From: Nematopogon swammerdamellus
Lineage: Eukaryota; Arthropoda; Insecta; Lepidoptera; Adelidae
DNA length: 64,000 nt
Reading direction: 5' to 3'
Assembly: GCA_946902875.1 (NCBI GenBank)
Contig: OX336349.1
Coordinates: 14,841,891-14,905,890, forward strand
A program made the position numbers and the translations under genes. Positions 52,486 through 64,000 of this stretch are shown here, in pieces. The notes below the pieces were generated by a model. It did no database searches. It had not been told where the DNA came from and saw nothing but the letters and a program-made list of their open reading frames with translations. How positions within the stretch are numbered: the stretch's first letter is position 1; the number at the start of each line of letters is the position of its first letter.

Positions 52486-52689
52486 GGTTATAAACTTATA
52501 CCTTATTACTGCACTGTTATTTATAATAGTGTACTTATAGGAAAATAAAGTGTTATATGTGGTTAAAAAAATATGACCATGACCCTTCCATGACCTAAAA
52601 AAATTGCACAAAGGGGATTCGAAACCATGAGATCAAAAAAATTTTACACTTTACCCTACACTCTATCACTGCGTCAGCAGAGCAGAGAG

Positions 52690-53185
52690 TCCTTATATAC
52701 TTGATACAGCGCTGAGCCATCCGTCTTGTTGGTGACCCGAAACTTACAGATGGTCTGGAGTCTCCAGGAGGTTGTGGGTTCGCTTAGTCTGTTTTAAAGA
52801 TACTATCACGGACTCTGCTCTTTGGAACTAGCATCCCTTATTCCCTGCCACCCGTCCTATCTCCGCATGACTCGTCGCAGAGAGACTCAGCACCCTTTTC
52901 TTGTTGACATTGGGCTTTTGAGAATCCGTCGGTTCTCTAAATCGTTTCTTTGTCGCACCACTAGAATGTGGAACTGTCTTCCGGCGAGTGTATTTCCTGA
53001 ATCTTTTAACCTGGGTATCTTTGAGCGTCGTATTAATGGGCTAGACAGCCTAGCAACAGTCCGCAAATCTGCTGGTATGGCACCTAACTGAGAGTGGTTT
53101 CGCGAGGAGAGGTGATTTTCGCTGTCGACTGCACCATTATTGGTCTCTCGGCACAGCTACCCATGCTGGTTTACATAAAAAAAAT
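52690..53185 (+). mobile_element. Jockey-like LINE C-terminal fragment
   Basis: Frame pieces read ELASLIPCHPSYLRMTRRR, FSKSFLCRTTRMWNCLPAS and FNLGIFERRINGLDSL, the conserved end of ORF2, with a stop or frameshift before 52822. 3' end TGGTTTACATAAAAAAA at 53170. Confidence 0.75.
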
Positions 53186-53324
53186 GTATGATCAAACGAA
53201 TATTATCCGATTCAGCTAACAGAAAGGAAGTGTGAAATGCAGCGGTCACGTGACATACTGATCGTTGACCAAATGCGTACGATACATCTTTGCTTAAATT
53301 GTCAACAATAATTTAAACAAAGAT

Positions 53325-53715
53325 TTTACAGAGACGAGAGAGACGGAGGAGGAGGTAAGGAGAGGGCGACGAAGGAGAGGAAGGGGTGAGGGAGCGAGGG
53401 GGAAGCGCCGAGGGAGAGATGCTTGAACGAGGGCTGAAAGAGGGACCGATATAAGTGGCGGTGGGGGGAGGGGGAGCGAAGGGATGCGTGGATTGGAGGA
53501 GAGGGAGAGAGGAAGGGAGGAGCGAGGAAGGCGATGGAGCAGTGGGGGAGGGAGAAGGGAGTGAGAGGAGGGGGAGGACGGAGAGGGGAGGGAAAAGGAA
53601 GGTAGTGAGAATGTGGGAGGGGAAGAGGAAGGGAGCGAGTGGGGATAGGGGAAAGAGGGGTAGTATGGGGGGCGAGGGAGAAGAGAGAGGGGAAGGAGGG
53701 AAGTAGGGAGAGAGG
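53325..53715. repeat. Purine-rich (GAGG/GGAA)-type low-complexity block
   Basis: Irregular GA-rich sequence with almost no pyrimidines on the plus strand. Long frames across it are composition artefacts. It lies 750 bp upstream of TopBP1. Confidence 0.85.
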
Positions 53716-54462
53716 TAGCAGATATCAATTTCAATTCCAGAGATCCGGAACTCCGGAAATCCGGTTCGGAAGAGAAAAATAAAAAACCGAAGCAAACAAT
53801 TAAAGTAAACCGAACCGAAGTAAACAATTAAATGCACCTAAATGTATCGTAGCTGGTAATCTGAAATTTTACATTGGCCGCCCTGGCTGAATTAAAAAAA
53901 AACATGGAAAGTAGCTATTAGCTGTAAATTTGGCTGTATGGCTAAATGATCTTTGCCTGCCTATTTATAGCGAAAAAAGATGGCGGACGGCAGAAGTTTG
54001 TCGCGTCGTCGTTGTAATTATAAAATATATAATTTTGTGGTTCTCGCGGTGCGAGAATTTATACAACAGACGTTAAAAGCTACAACAGAAATGGCTGTAT
54101 ACTCAAATGAGTTTTGCCTGTTTCGGGAGGAGACGAATTAATATAAAAAAAAAAAATTATAAAAAAAAATCAACTTGGCTGTCAATCTGTCTGGCTGATA
54201 GAAATGTCATTCTGTTTCTGTCAACAATTCAACATGTCAAGTAATTTATTTCTCTGTGAATTTGGTTTCGAAATAAAATGTATCTTGCTTTTCGATTTGT
54301 AACTATTTCCATACAATGATTATTTCTCCGTGATTGTACTTTGACGAATGTGTTTAAACATTGTATTACTGTCGCTGGTAAATGGAGGAATGGATAAGAA
54401 AAACCCCTTGTGATTGAAACTCTACCGGAGGTTTTGTTTCTAATTGTAATCTCACATGAAAT
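53716..54462. promoter_or_regulatory. TopBP1 upstream region
   Basis: Position implies promoter and 5' UTR. No defining element seen. Confidence 0.3.
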
Positions 54463-54549
54463 ATGGAGGAAGTTCAATTGTACTTCGTTATTCCGTCGGG
54501 CTGTGCTGACGAGAATGAATGCTCTGAGGACATGCAGGATGCGTTCTTG
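54463..54549 (+). CDS. TopBP1: TopBP1 exon 1
   Basis: MEEVQLYFVIPSGC to SEDMQDAFL, 29 codons. Donor GTGAGT, phase 0. An upstream ATG at 54456 is followed immediately by TGA-type stops in other frames and was not chosen. Confidence 0.8.
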
Positions 54550-57500
54550 GTGAGTACTTGCCCCCAAACCTCGGCCGTAAACAAACAAGCCTTGAAATGA
54601 CAGCTGACATTTTCCCGCGCTTTTGTTTACTTTTTAAACATAAGCCTGTCACACGATGAAGATACCTAATTAGGGTTGCAAGACATCCGGACATGTCCGG
54701 CTTTTTAGCCTCCCGTCCAGCGGGTCTACTGGTGTTAACTCACTCGCTAACTACTCACATTTTTCAACCAATAGCAGGGCATGTTGCCTCACCGAACGCC
54801 TTCTGATTGGTTGAGTGAGATCTTTTCTCACATCGGTCAGTGAGTAACGCCGGTACAGGGGCAGGTTGCTCCCGGACTTAAGATTTGTCCGGACTTTTGT
54901 TCCTATTATGCACATTACGCGTAAATGGCTACTAAGCTACTACGCGCTGCGCGTAGTAGGTAAGTATTACTACGTATACAATTTTCCACACATCGCCCGT
55001 TAACATTAAGGCCACCACACCACCACCAAACAAAAAAAAAATTGAATTTTTTCTATACAATTTTTAAATACCTATTCTAAAAATGTATGGGGAAAATTAT
55101 TATTTTTTTCTTCAAATTAAAAAGTTGTAGAACAAAGGTTGTTCTGCTTCATATACATAATCACCCCCTTTCGGATTTTGTGGTTGGACACCCTGTATAA
55201 TGCACATTTGAATTTTTTTAATATACGTAACAGAAAATATTTTATGTAGGTAGTACAAAGGTCACGAATCATGTCTGGACTTTTTTCCGAAAGTCCAGAC
55301 TTTTCCCCTATATGGTCAGCATTTTTAAATTTTTCATCTGGCAACCCTATACCTAATGTGCTTATTGCAGATGGCTACATCAGATAATAAAAAAGTATAA
55401 TATGAAAGATAAGGCAAGGATAGGTCTTCGATAAAGCACACTTGAAGCGCTACGGTAGGTCGCTTAAAGCGCTATTCACTGATTGCAGACATGTGAGCAG
55501 CACAAGAGCAGTGGTTTCCATGCACGCTGGATCCGCGAGACAGAATGTCCGGAACTAGACTCCCTTACCAAGAAGCACGTGTTTGTCCTTAGCGAGTTCA
55601 AAGGGGAGTTGTTCGCAAAACTGAAGAATACTAAATGCCTGTAAGTAAACACAATTTTTTTATATGCGTACATACAGGGAGACAGAGGACCTGCACATTT
55701 TTTTTATGGAAACTAACACGTTTGGCTACATCACCTATTATGTCCGTTATGTCAGCCTATAACACGGCGGCGACCTTGTGACGTACGTCAATATATGAAC
55801 ATCCTTATAACTCGAGAGCCACTTTATCGATTTACATACGGTTTTTACTGTTACATTCTGTCACTTCTCAAGATGGTACTAGGCAATAAATAATAACACT
55901 ACGTCATTGGCGGCCTGAGCTGTGAGCAAAAAGGTAAAACCCTAAACACTGGAGCGAATCCGCAGGAAAAAGCTAGTACATACATATTATTATAATAATG
56001 TCATGCCCGTTTACCAATGGGGTATGCACAACGACAGATCTACGCATGCCAAGATCCTGATGCACCTGTCCCATCTTTTCCATCCTCGTATGTTTTTTTT
56101 ATTTTTTTTTTATGGATACTGACACGGTTGGCTACATCACCTACAACATCCGTGATGTAAGCCCATAACACCAGGTATGTAATGTTCTTCATACATGCTT
56201 GTCGGTTACGGGTACTACACACTTGTTTTTGTGAACTTCTGCTCATGATCTGGTTTAGGCTTGTGTGTTTGGGGGGACCCATCCCGTCTGTTCCACATGT
56301 GAACTTATTCCCCAGATATACAAATTTGTTCACTTGTTCACCTTTCATTCCCAATCATTACATTGCATTAGGACATGGATATTGATGTCCGGTGATGGAA
56401 TATTGCAGTCATCTTTGGGAGGGTTCCCCTGAGTACCTTCTTTCAGCCTTGGATTCTATTCAGCGACGAGCCATTCGCCTCATTGGTGACTCCGTACTCA
56501 CAATGGACCTTCAACCTCTAAAGCACAGACGTATCGTTGGGTCATTGAGCCTGTTTTATTGGTACTACTATGGCCGCTGCTCTGACGAACTTGCTTTCCT
56601 TATCCCTCCTCCTCCTGTTCGCCTTCGCCAAACCCGCCATACTCTCGCGGAACGCCCCTTTGTAGTCGACAGAAGAGTTCTTCGAACTGCACGATTCTCT
56701 AAATCGTTCTTGTGCCGCACTGGAAAGGTGTGGAACGGGCTCCCAGGGAATATCTTGCCCTACTCCTACAATCCACGGATATTCAAATCGTGGGTTAATA
56801 GCCTTTCCCCAGCAACATTAGTCCACCTCCAAGCCGGACTGGCACCCCCTCGAGGGTGAAATTGGCTGCGCTTGAGGTTGCGACCTCGGACAGAGCCACC
56901 CAGTTCGGTAGCAATAAAAAAAAGGCACTATTTCGTTCCTTTCCAGTACAATTACTTTCATCTTGTTTACATTCACTTTCATTAAGCTGATATACGCCCG
57001 GGAATTGACCCCCAATATCTCGCAACAAAGACTAGTGCCTTACCACTGGATAACCTGTTTCTGACAGTGTGATTGGTCCGAGATGTCTCTCCTGCTGCTG
57101 GATCGAGGGGTGGGAGATACCGGCGGGGCCGGAGCCCGTGTTCACTGTGGCCATGCGGAGCGTCAAGGTCACAGCCAGCGGCTTTCACAAATCTGTCAAG
57201 GTACACAAATATACTGTTATTATATTGTACTGATTACCACTGGCCATCAGTACAATCAATCCTAGAAAAATAATATTAGATTTTCAAATGAATTCAAAAA
57301 CAGAATGCGATAGTTTTTGCTGTCTTCGCTGTGTTCGCGAGTCTCGGCCGAGAGAAGAGTGTTTCGAAATTCTTAGTGATTTTAAAATAAAGTTTGCTCT
57401 GCCTTTCCGAGTTTGATTTGTAGTTTTGTGCAACAAGTCGTCAGGCAGATGCCAAAGGAGTAAATAATATAGAATATAGTCATATAGAATAATATAGAAA

Positions 57501-60500
57501 AGTATCTGAAGACAAGTGTCTTCAGCACATTTTCTTGTGCACAATATCCCTTCTTCTCCACATAGGGGGTTTTTATTGTGATCTATCTTCGATCAGCCGC
57601 TGCAGTGGATTTTATCAGATGTTGTGCAGAAGCACAGCTCTTGACAATCCAATCTAAGACCCGTGATGCACCATAGCGCAATGGCAGAAAAGAACCCGCG
57701 GGTAAGGTAAACTGGGGTAATTCCGAACGCTTTTACAATATTTTACATCGCCGTCTTATTGTGCCCTAACGGCGATATTTTTCTTTGAAGGTTTTTTTTT
57801 TTATAAGCTAAGAATATATTAAGCTTTGTTAATCCGTGAGAAAAGAGTTATATTCTCAAAGAGCAAAAATAATAATAATAAAAATGCGCCGGAAAGCAGA
57901 ACCTCCTAATTCCGAACGTAAAAATCTAATTCCGAACTATGAGTCTCCTAATTGATGGATTGATGCCTAATTCCGAACGTACATTTTATTTTCATAAAAA
58001 TACGAATAATTCGACTTTAGAAATTAGGAAAAATTGGCAAATAAATCTAGGCATATTATTTTTCACATAACTGGTAATTTTTATGAAAATTTCCATAAGA
58101 AAACAATATTTTCTCTCTGTGCTCAACAGCACATTTAAGGCGCCACATTCGCTTGTTGTAATGTATTATGGGAGCATTTTCTGTATTTTTTTTATTCAAA
58201 TTAATTTCAATCTGGCTTTAGATTAAGTAAGTGTTATTTAAAACTGCCAATCTATATTTCCGAATATTGTTTAAAATTTTCAATATCATCAAATAATATT
58301 AATATTAGTTTTTTTTTAATACCAATTTTATTAAATTGACATGTGCGCAATCAAATAATAGTTAAATTGGTGGAATTCTTGAATCGGCTGTACAGTTTTT
58401 TTTTTATTGTATAATTAAGTTTGTATAATTTAATTGTATAATTAACGTGCATCTATTTAATAGGTAAACATAAGTCAGACAAGTTTTGCCTTGTTTTATT
58501 ATTAAAAATTGAAACATAGTTTCTTAGCAAAAGGTGTTTAATATGTAAAAGCGAATTATTATTTTTTTATATTTAATAAAATATAAAAATATTACGCCCC
58601 TTTTTTATAATTTTAATATGATCTATTTCCGATACAGAACACCCCCTTTACGCATCGTCAGTTAAAAAAAAGACCTTATAAATGCAACACGTGTCATTAT
58701 TTTTCAGATTTTTTTGGATTAGTATTTATTGCACAGTTCCGGGGACAAAAATGTGTGACATACAGACAGACACTGAGCGATCTTATACCATAAGAACCCG
58801 ATTCCTACAGTAAACACATTTTGTAGTTTTCTAATTCAATAGAATCATAGTAATTGGTCTTGCAAAGCCAAATTGATTTAGATTTTGAAAATGAGGGTGT
58901 GAGAAACTAAAGATTTTTGTATGAAGTATTATTGACGAAGGGCCCCTTAAGTGAATATGATAGTTCGGAATTAGGACTTTATATGGCAAAATGTTTAACC
59001 CTAATTACGAACGAGAAAAAAACAGTGAAATTGCTTTATTTTAAGTAATAAATTCGTTAATAATATTTCTTTATTATTTTAAACAGTCAAATTAAGTTAT
59101 TTTCTAAAATATTGCCAGAAAAAGTGTTTCTCTATTTATTAAAAAAAACATACTTTAGCTTTAATCTTTAGTCTTTAAAATTATAACAATTAACAGAAAG
59201 AACGACGGATTTTGGTAAATAGACTTTAAAAGTCTTTAGCTTTTCAAATAACTAAATAGAAAATTGTTGAGCATTGTACTTTCTGTGCAAATGTTATAAT
59301 ACATAAGCAATAGAAATACCTAACTGCGAACGTCGTTCGGAATTAGGTAGTCCATACAACGAATCATCGTAAATCCGAACTACGCTATTTCTAGAATTCT
59401 AAGTAAAAACCTGAAATTTTATTTACTTCATTTCACAGAGCAACGTATCACCTTCTTCTGTATGTCAATTAGTCTTACATATAACGATTCTTGCCGCGGC
59501 TACGGAACTTTTGAAAAGACGTCACCCGCGAGTCTCGCGCCAAAATTGTATGGACGTACGTCGCTGACGCTCTCGCGCGCGAGACTAATCGCAGTTTAAA
59601 AAATTTGACGAATATATACTAGCAAAGTTGTACGCCATTTTCTTCCTTGATAAATGCTGGATGTTTTTACATTTAAATTTTGTGTCGCATAGTACAAAAA
59701 TACTAGAATACAGACAAAACAAAAACGTTCGGTAATTACGTGGAATTTTTTAACTCGTTCGGAATTACCCCAGTTTACCTTAATAGGCCCCAAACTTTAT
59801 GAAAAGCTGTCTCAGTCACTAAGAGTGATTAAGAGTAATATTGTTTTTAGGTGTCGAATAAAGGACTTACTTGTGAACAAACCTTATTACAAGGTAACTG
59901 AATACCTTGATGACAATTTTACTGATTAATCTATTGTACAGTTTATTGTATATTTGACTATTTTTATTTGACAATATTTGTGTGTGACCGATCGCCATTG
60001 ACGATTTTGACGAGTAATGTAAATGACCAACATGTACATAAACATCATTTTTATATGTGTGTGAAATTTTACATTACGATAAATAAATACAATACAATAC
60101 TTGAGTAGAAAAGATGATATAAAGTAAAATTTTTACCATAACCAAACATTTTTGAAGTAATCATTCGATTGCATTAATATGGAAGCTGAGGTGCATAGAG
60201 TGATCTTAATGAAGAATCAGTTTAAATAAAGTACTTACAACAATTTGCATGGATAATGTTTGTTTATAGGAATCCATCAAAGAGAAGGTGTTATGGATGG
60301 GAGGCGTCTACAATGACGCACTTAGAGACGACACCACGCACCTCGTCTGCGACACAGTCCTCTCTGACAAGTACTGCGTATGTATTATATTCCTTTCTTC
60401 CACCTTGTCTATTATGTATTCTTTTATGAACATTAAATCTGAAACGGACCATTAGTGATTTACTTCAAATATAGGTATAAGTAAACTGTTTTTAACCGAC

Positions 60501-63306
60501 TTCAAAAAAGGAGGAGGTTCTATGTTCGGCTGTATGTATTTTTTTTTTTTTTATGTATGTTCAGCAATATCTTCCCCAATTGTGAACCGATTTCGATCAT
60601 TCTTTTTGTGTTCGGTTCAGTCTAGCTCCAAGGTGGTCCCATTTTTTTTTGGTCAAGATCGGATTGGAAAGCGAGGTGGAATCCGCCGAGTACATTAATA
60701 GCAAAAAAAAAATTACTAAAAAAACTGTGAAATAAAAAACTATTTAAAAAAATATAAAAACCGCCTTCAAAAATGTATGAAATAAAAAAATAAAAATCGA
60801 ACCCTAGAGTTGAAGGCGGTGGTGCTAAAGCACGAGTCAGTAAGCCTGGATACGAAATACGGCATCGTTTGTATGAGAACCGAGGTAGCCGCCAAAGGGG
60901 TGTGAAGTCTGAGGCGGGAGCGGCGCATGGAACGCCGTGATTGGCCAATAAAAAAGAGCGAGTAGGTAGCCAAGTGACGCCAGTCTTCCATACGTTTGAA
61001 CGGGATTCATACAATAAGTCGCTCATTGTGTCGATTCGCGATGAAAAGATGAAAAGGATTTAACAATATTTAACCCTTAACGATAGTCGACCTATGGTGG
61101 GTAAGCAGAAAAGAGCTCTCCATACATATTTACGCCGATGTTTGTTACTGAAATTCAAGCGAAAAATGCTATCAAATTGAATGAAAGTACTTACTCGTGA
61201 AAGGTGACTCCATCTGTGTTCAAGTTTGAATTTTTCGACGACTTTTTGCACCAAAGCACTGCACAATGAGGCATTTTGTGACAGACGTTCGCTCCGCCTG
61301 AGCGGCGGACGGAGACTAAGATCGGTCGCCGGCGCTAGACTGACGCGCTGGCGCGTGTGCGCCGACGCGCGGCTACCCCTGTCCTCCTATGTATAGCGTA
61401 TCCAGGCTTACTGACTCGTGTGCTAAAGCAAGCAAAAATAACCGACCGCCTTCAACTCTAGGGTTCGATTTTTATTTTTTTATTTCATACATTTTTGAAG
61501 GCGGTTTTTATATATTTTTTTATATATTATTTTTATTTTATTTGAAATGTATAACTTGTCTATGATTTAGTCACTATTTGCCTATGCAAACTTAGGAGAT
61601 ATAAATAACTACATATTATGTAAGAGTAGGTCCATATCAGGCTTTTCATTACGGAAACGTTTAAAATCCTTAATTATAAAACTTTTTGACCAGATACAAC
61701 TTGTCTTGACAAATGTTTCTAAAAGCTTAGGTAAATTTTACAATTTACTCCCTAAACATATTTTTGCATGTATTCACAGATAGCAGCAGAGAAGGGCCTC
61801 CCCATAATGTCACACAGCTGGATAGAGGCAGTCTGGGAGGCTTCCATCAAGATGAATGTCACCGCGAGCTCCCCTCAGTTTGACGCGCATCGGCTCTCAG
61901 TGTTCAGCAATCTCCAGGTCACGTGTTCGAGCCTCGGCCGCAAGGAGAAAGAGACAATTATCAAACTGATTAATAACAACGGTGGAAAATTTACGGGAGC
62001 ATTTAACAGCGACAGCACTGATATTGTTGTTTTGAATAAGTATGTTGTTATTTTTTATTATTGTTTTCGTCGAAGCCTTTAATCGTTTAAATGTGGCATA
62101 AGAAGGCATCTGTCGAGCTGATACACCCAGGTATGCTTATGATCGATGAACGACTTAAATTCAAATGACAATTAATTGATGAATTATTTCAATGTTTTCT
62201 TCCTAATAAGCCCTGAAATCTATGGTTAAGGCAATAAGGCAACTAGTCACGCCACATGTGGATTTTTAAGAAGTAGCCCATGATAACTATATACCAATCT
62301 AAAGGCCATCTAAAAACTACTGCAAAATATATTGTCTATCGATCACACATTTTTGGTTGTGAAATTATATCATTTTCTTTACAAACTCTACGGTAACCAA
62401 ATGTCGATTTTTTCTTCTGCGTAAACTCAGAGACTTGATCTCAGAAACTAAAGAGAATTTGAATGGAATTTTTATAGCAAAATGACGCCATTGGTTATAT
62501 CTATCGATCACACGCTTTTAAACATTCTAATGGGAAGGATCGCAATTGTTGAAAAAAGCCCTTATGAAAATTACTACGTGCTACGCCGTTAGCGGCCTTA
62601 ACATACTGGCTATATTACCCCGTAATATATGAAGGAGACACAGCTAACATAAAAATACCGCACATGTCAGCTTAAAGCTTCTAGTTTACATGTAGTGAAT
62701 AATAATGATGGTGTGATAATCCATTTTATAAATGAAATGAATTTTTTTTATATTGGAAATAAACAATATTGCTGACTTGGACGATTCAAATGAATATTTT
62801 ATATGTATAAATTTGACTGAACCCTATGTTCTTTGTACTTTATTCTCTTTTTTAAAGATAATCTTTTACTTATTATTTTTATTTTTTATTAGATGTGGTA
62901 TGTTATAGTTAACATATTTAAAAATTTGCATGTAAGTTATATTTAAGCATTTTTTTAAAAAAGCTCTGTAAGGTTTCTTACCCGATTCTTCCTTATAGAT
63001 TGCATTGCTGAACGGCATAAAACAAAAACTATGACGAAGCATACTGAATATGCATATGTCTCAATGTAATATTGTTATTGTTGTGTGTTCTTTATGGCGA
63101 AATAAATATCTGAATCTGAATCTGTGGCAGGTCTGGCCTGGGCGGTAACAAACACAAAGCGGCGCAGGAGTACGGCAAGAGCTGCGTGCTGCCGGCGTGG
63201 GTGACCGCATCGGTGGAGCGCGGGCGCGCGTTGCCTCTCCACCTGTACCGCGTGTCGGGCGCCTCCACCTCCTCGCCCCTCGCCGGCAACCGCCCACCAG
63301 ACATGA
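54463..63306 (+). CDS. TopBP1: TopBP1/mus101, first six coding exons (3' part beyond window)
   Basis: TopBP1 is a nuclear BRCT scaffold that binds the phosphorylated RAD9 tail and Treslin and activates ATR, linking replication initiation and checkpoint signalling. Exons: 54463-54549, 55489-55640, 57068-57200, 60270-60377, 61780-62039, 63131-63306; phases all join (305 codons plus one base). The domains match the N-terminal triple BRCT of the family. BRCT0 is about residues 5-95 (VIGPRCLSCCWIEGWEIP). BRCT1 is about 104-185 (WMGGVYNDALRDDTTHLV, then HSWIEAVW with Trp174) with Lys158 at the family's phosphate-binding position (SDKYC). BRCT2 is about 200-287 (NNNGGKFTGAF, then LPAWVTASVERG). Same strand as NOM1, 2.65 kb downstream. 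Confidence 0.9.
54671..55349. mobile_element. hAT-type element, 679 bp, TopBP1 intron 1
   Basis: 13 bp ends TAGGGTTGCAAGA and the complement of TCTGGCAACCCTA (one mismatch), exact 8 bp duplication TACCTAAT (54663-54670, 55350-55357). The interior includes a lone mariner-like terminus (GGACACCCTGTATA) at 55187. Confidence 0.8.
55489..55640 (+). CDS. TopBP1: TopBP1 exon 2
   Basis: TCEQHKSSGFHARWIRETEC to LKNTKC. Acceptor GATTGCAG, donor GTAAGT, phase 2. Confidence 0.88.
55697..55765 (-). mobile_element. SINE-A 3' end fragment
   Basis: T-run plus TATGGAAACTAACACGTTTG and CCGTTATGTCAGCC. Body lost. Confidence 0.65.
56040..56380 (-). mobile_element. LINE tail fragment with a 5'-truncated SINE-A inserted
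   Basis: Same LINE-tail family as 285-1045 (complement encodes FVYLGNKFTC and STRNRQACMKN). At 56093-56174 lies an 82 bp SINE-A 3' end with its T-rich tail, flanked by GTATG duplicates (56088-56092, 56175-56179), indicating target-primed insertion of a truncated copy. Confidence 0.75.
56385..56880 (+). mobile_element. Jockey-like LINE C-terminal fragment
   Basis: A 155-residue open frame: MEYCSHLWEGSPEYLLSALD, QRRAIRLIGDS, FSKSFLCRTGKVWNGLPGN. The end of ORF2 only. Confidence 0.8.
57068..57200 (+). CDS. TopBP1: TopBP1 exon 3
   Basis: VIGPRCLSCCWIEGWEIP to FHKSVK, the end of BRCT0 and start of BRCT1. Acceptor TCTGACAG, donor GTACAC, phase 0. Confidence 0.9.
57705..59780. mobile_element. 2.08 kb inverted-repeat DNA element, TopBP1 intron 3
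   Basis: Ends AGGTAAACTGGGGTAATTCC and the complement of GGAATTACCCCAGTTTACCT, extended to GAACG (25 bp perfect), flanked by TA on both sides. The 10-mer AATTCCGAAC recurs four times in the left 300 bp (57719-57985) and in complement at 58965, 59335 and 59756. No transposase frame. A solitary end of the 22732-25131 family is embedded at 58618-58681. Confidence 0.85.
60270..60377 (+). CDS. TopBP1: TopBP1 exon 4
   Basis: ESIKEKVLWMGGVYNDALRD to SDKYC, the core of BRCT1. Acceptor TTTATAG, donor GTATGT, phase 0. Confidence 0.92.
60490..61530. mobile_element. ACCGACTTC-type repeat with inverted arms, TopBP1 intron 4
   Basis: Starts TTTAACCGACTTCAAAAAAG. Arms 60757-60822 and 61446-61510 are inverted copies (CCGCCTTCAAAAATGTATG ... 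GAACCCTAGAGTTGAAGG). The loop is the element at 60831-61420. Confidence 0.6.
60831..61420. mobile_element. CACGAG-terminus DNA transposon, 590 bp deletion copy
   Basis: Same ends as 17654-19568 (CACGAGTCAGTAAGCCTGG ... CCAGGCTTACTGACTCGTG) with exact 8 bp duplication TGCTAAAG (60823-60830, 61421-61428). The shared parts are almost identical; about 1.3 kb of the interior is absent. A small insertion (AATAAAAAAG) is near 60948. Confidence 0.9.
61780..62039 (+). CDS. TopBP1: TopBP1 exon 5
   Basis: IAAEKGLPIMSHSWIEAVWE to STDIVVLN, the end of BRCT1 and most of BRCT2. Donor GTATGT, phase 2. Confidence 0.93.
62040..63130. other. TopBP1 intron 5, nothing recognised
   Basis: AT-rich. No repeat boundaries or exon signals recognised. 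Confidence 0.45.
63131..63306 (+). CDS. TopBP1: TopBP1 exon 6
   Basis: SGLGGNKHKAAQEYGKSC, LPAWVTASVERG and LYRVSGASTSSPLAGN, ending PPDM plus one base. The donor GTGAGT at 63307 is the best match; GTACAC four bases downstream is an alternative. Much more GC-rich than its flanks. Confidence 0.85.
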
Positions 63307-63851
63307 GTGAGTACACGACATACACTAAAACATTAAAATAAATAATAAATATTATGCTAATTGGATAAGGAAAAGGCATGTTTAAAATAGGACCGTACCT
63401 AGCAACACTTTACCCTAAAATCTAGGCATCTAAACATACATTTCACTCATAATTTCTTTCAAATTCCTTGGCAACACCAAAATACAATAATTTACCGTTT
63501 TCCCCTACACGTTATCTATCATTCATTACACTCTCTGAAGCTTACAAAGATGTAAATTACATTATAATTTATTATCAAAATAATTAATAAATATTTATGT
63601 AAAAATTTTTAAATTGTAAAATTTAGATCAAAGATTAAAATTTTTTATTTTGTATTAGATTATTTAATATTTAATGTTATTTAATAAAACAATTAAATTA
63701 ATCAATATCAGTAAAAATAACATTTAAAGTTTTAAATTGATATAAATATAATGTCAAAATGTAAAATTGTAATAGAACAACACAAATATGTAAAACAACA
63801 TAATAAACATTGTAAAATGCTTAATTAACAAAAAAAAAACCTTAAACACCT
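63307..63851. other. TopBP1 intron 6, start
   Basis: Very AT-rich. No exon seen before the right edge. Confidence 0.5.
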
Positions 63852-64000
63852 GGCAGTTAACTCATGTCATATACATTTGACATGAGTTAACTGTGCCAGC
63901 TACATTTTAGCCGAAGGTGGTGAAATCGGCCGTAAGAAAATCACTTTTGGTTGATTTCACCACCTGCGACTATAATGTAGATGCCGGTTAACTCCTGTCA
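63852..64000. mobile_element. Palindromic MITE at window edge (partial)
   Basis: TGACATGAGTTAACTGTGCC at 63879 pairs with the end GGCATCTACATT / GGTTAACTCCTGTCA at 63980-64000 through GGTGGTGAAATC/GATTTCACCACC. A second inverted copy of the terminus (GGCAGTTAACTCATGTCA) lies just before it at 63852. The right border is not in the window. Confidence 0.55.

Noticed and set aside
53294..53837. Minus-strand serine/proline/leucine-rich frames up to 177 residues
   Set aside because: Product of the purine-rich low-complexity tract.

Overview
The window looks like a piece of a lepidopteran (moth or butterfly) nuclear genome. It has spliced genes with short GT-AG exons, low GC outside exons, and a very dense load of insect transposable elements, including RTE/Jockey-like LINEs, a Pao/BEL element, tRNA-derived SINEs and many terminal-inverted-repeat elements. 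It contains no prokaryotic operons, CRISPR array or rRNA gene. The lepidopteran placement is an inference from the repeat style and the protein matches. No database search was possible.

Three host genes are supported. (1) The first coding exon of PTEN lies on the minus strand at 10729-10834. The rest of that gene is not found in the window and probably lies beyond the left edge. (2) A complete NOM1 (nucleolar MIF4G-domain protein, rRNA processing) gene is on the plus strand at 30152-51812. I reconstructed 14 exons whose phases all join, giving an 879-residue protein. (3) The first six coding exons of TopBP1/mus101 (BRCT-repeat DNA-damage and replication scaffold) are on the plus strand at 54463-63306, and the gene continues past the right edge.

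Layout: 1-10.6 kb is a mosaic of SINEs, LINE 3' ends and a Hero-like (R2-group) retrotransposon with a restriction-like endonuclease. 10.6-12.8 kb holds the CpG-rich PTEN 5' region and a second CpG-rich island. 12.8-30 kb is a transposon and satellite desert, including purine-rich microsatellites and several inverted-repeat elements with exact target-site duplications. 30-52 kb is NOM1, whose intron 6 carries a Pao/BEL retrotransposon with near-identical LTRs and whose intron 8 carries a nearly intact CR1/Daphne-like LINE. 54-64 kb is the 5' part of TopBP1, with a hAT-type element in intron 1, a 2.1 kb inverted-repeat element in intron 3 and further elements in intron 4.

The most unusual signals are: a SINE family whose promoter region joins a tRNA-like A box, a 5S-rRNA-like segment and a tRNA-like B box; a second SINE family sharing its central domain; an upstream in-frame PTEN start encoding a myristoylation/palmitoylation-like N terminus; a recently inserted yet defective BEL element carrying a THAP-domain fragment; and a family of elements with CACGAGTCAGTAAG termini present as a 1915 bp copy and a 590 bp internally deleted copy, each with a perfect 8 bp target-site duplication.
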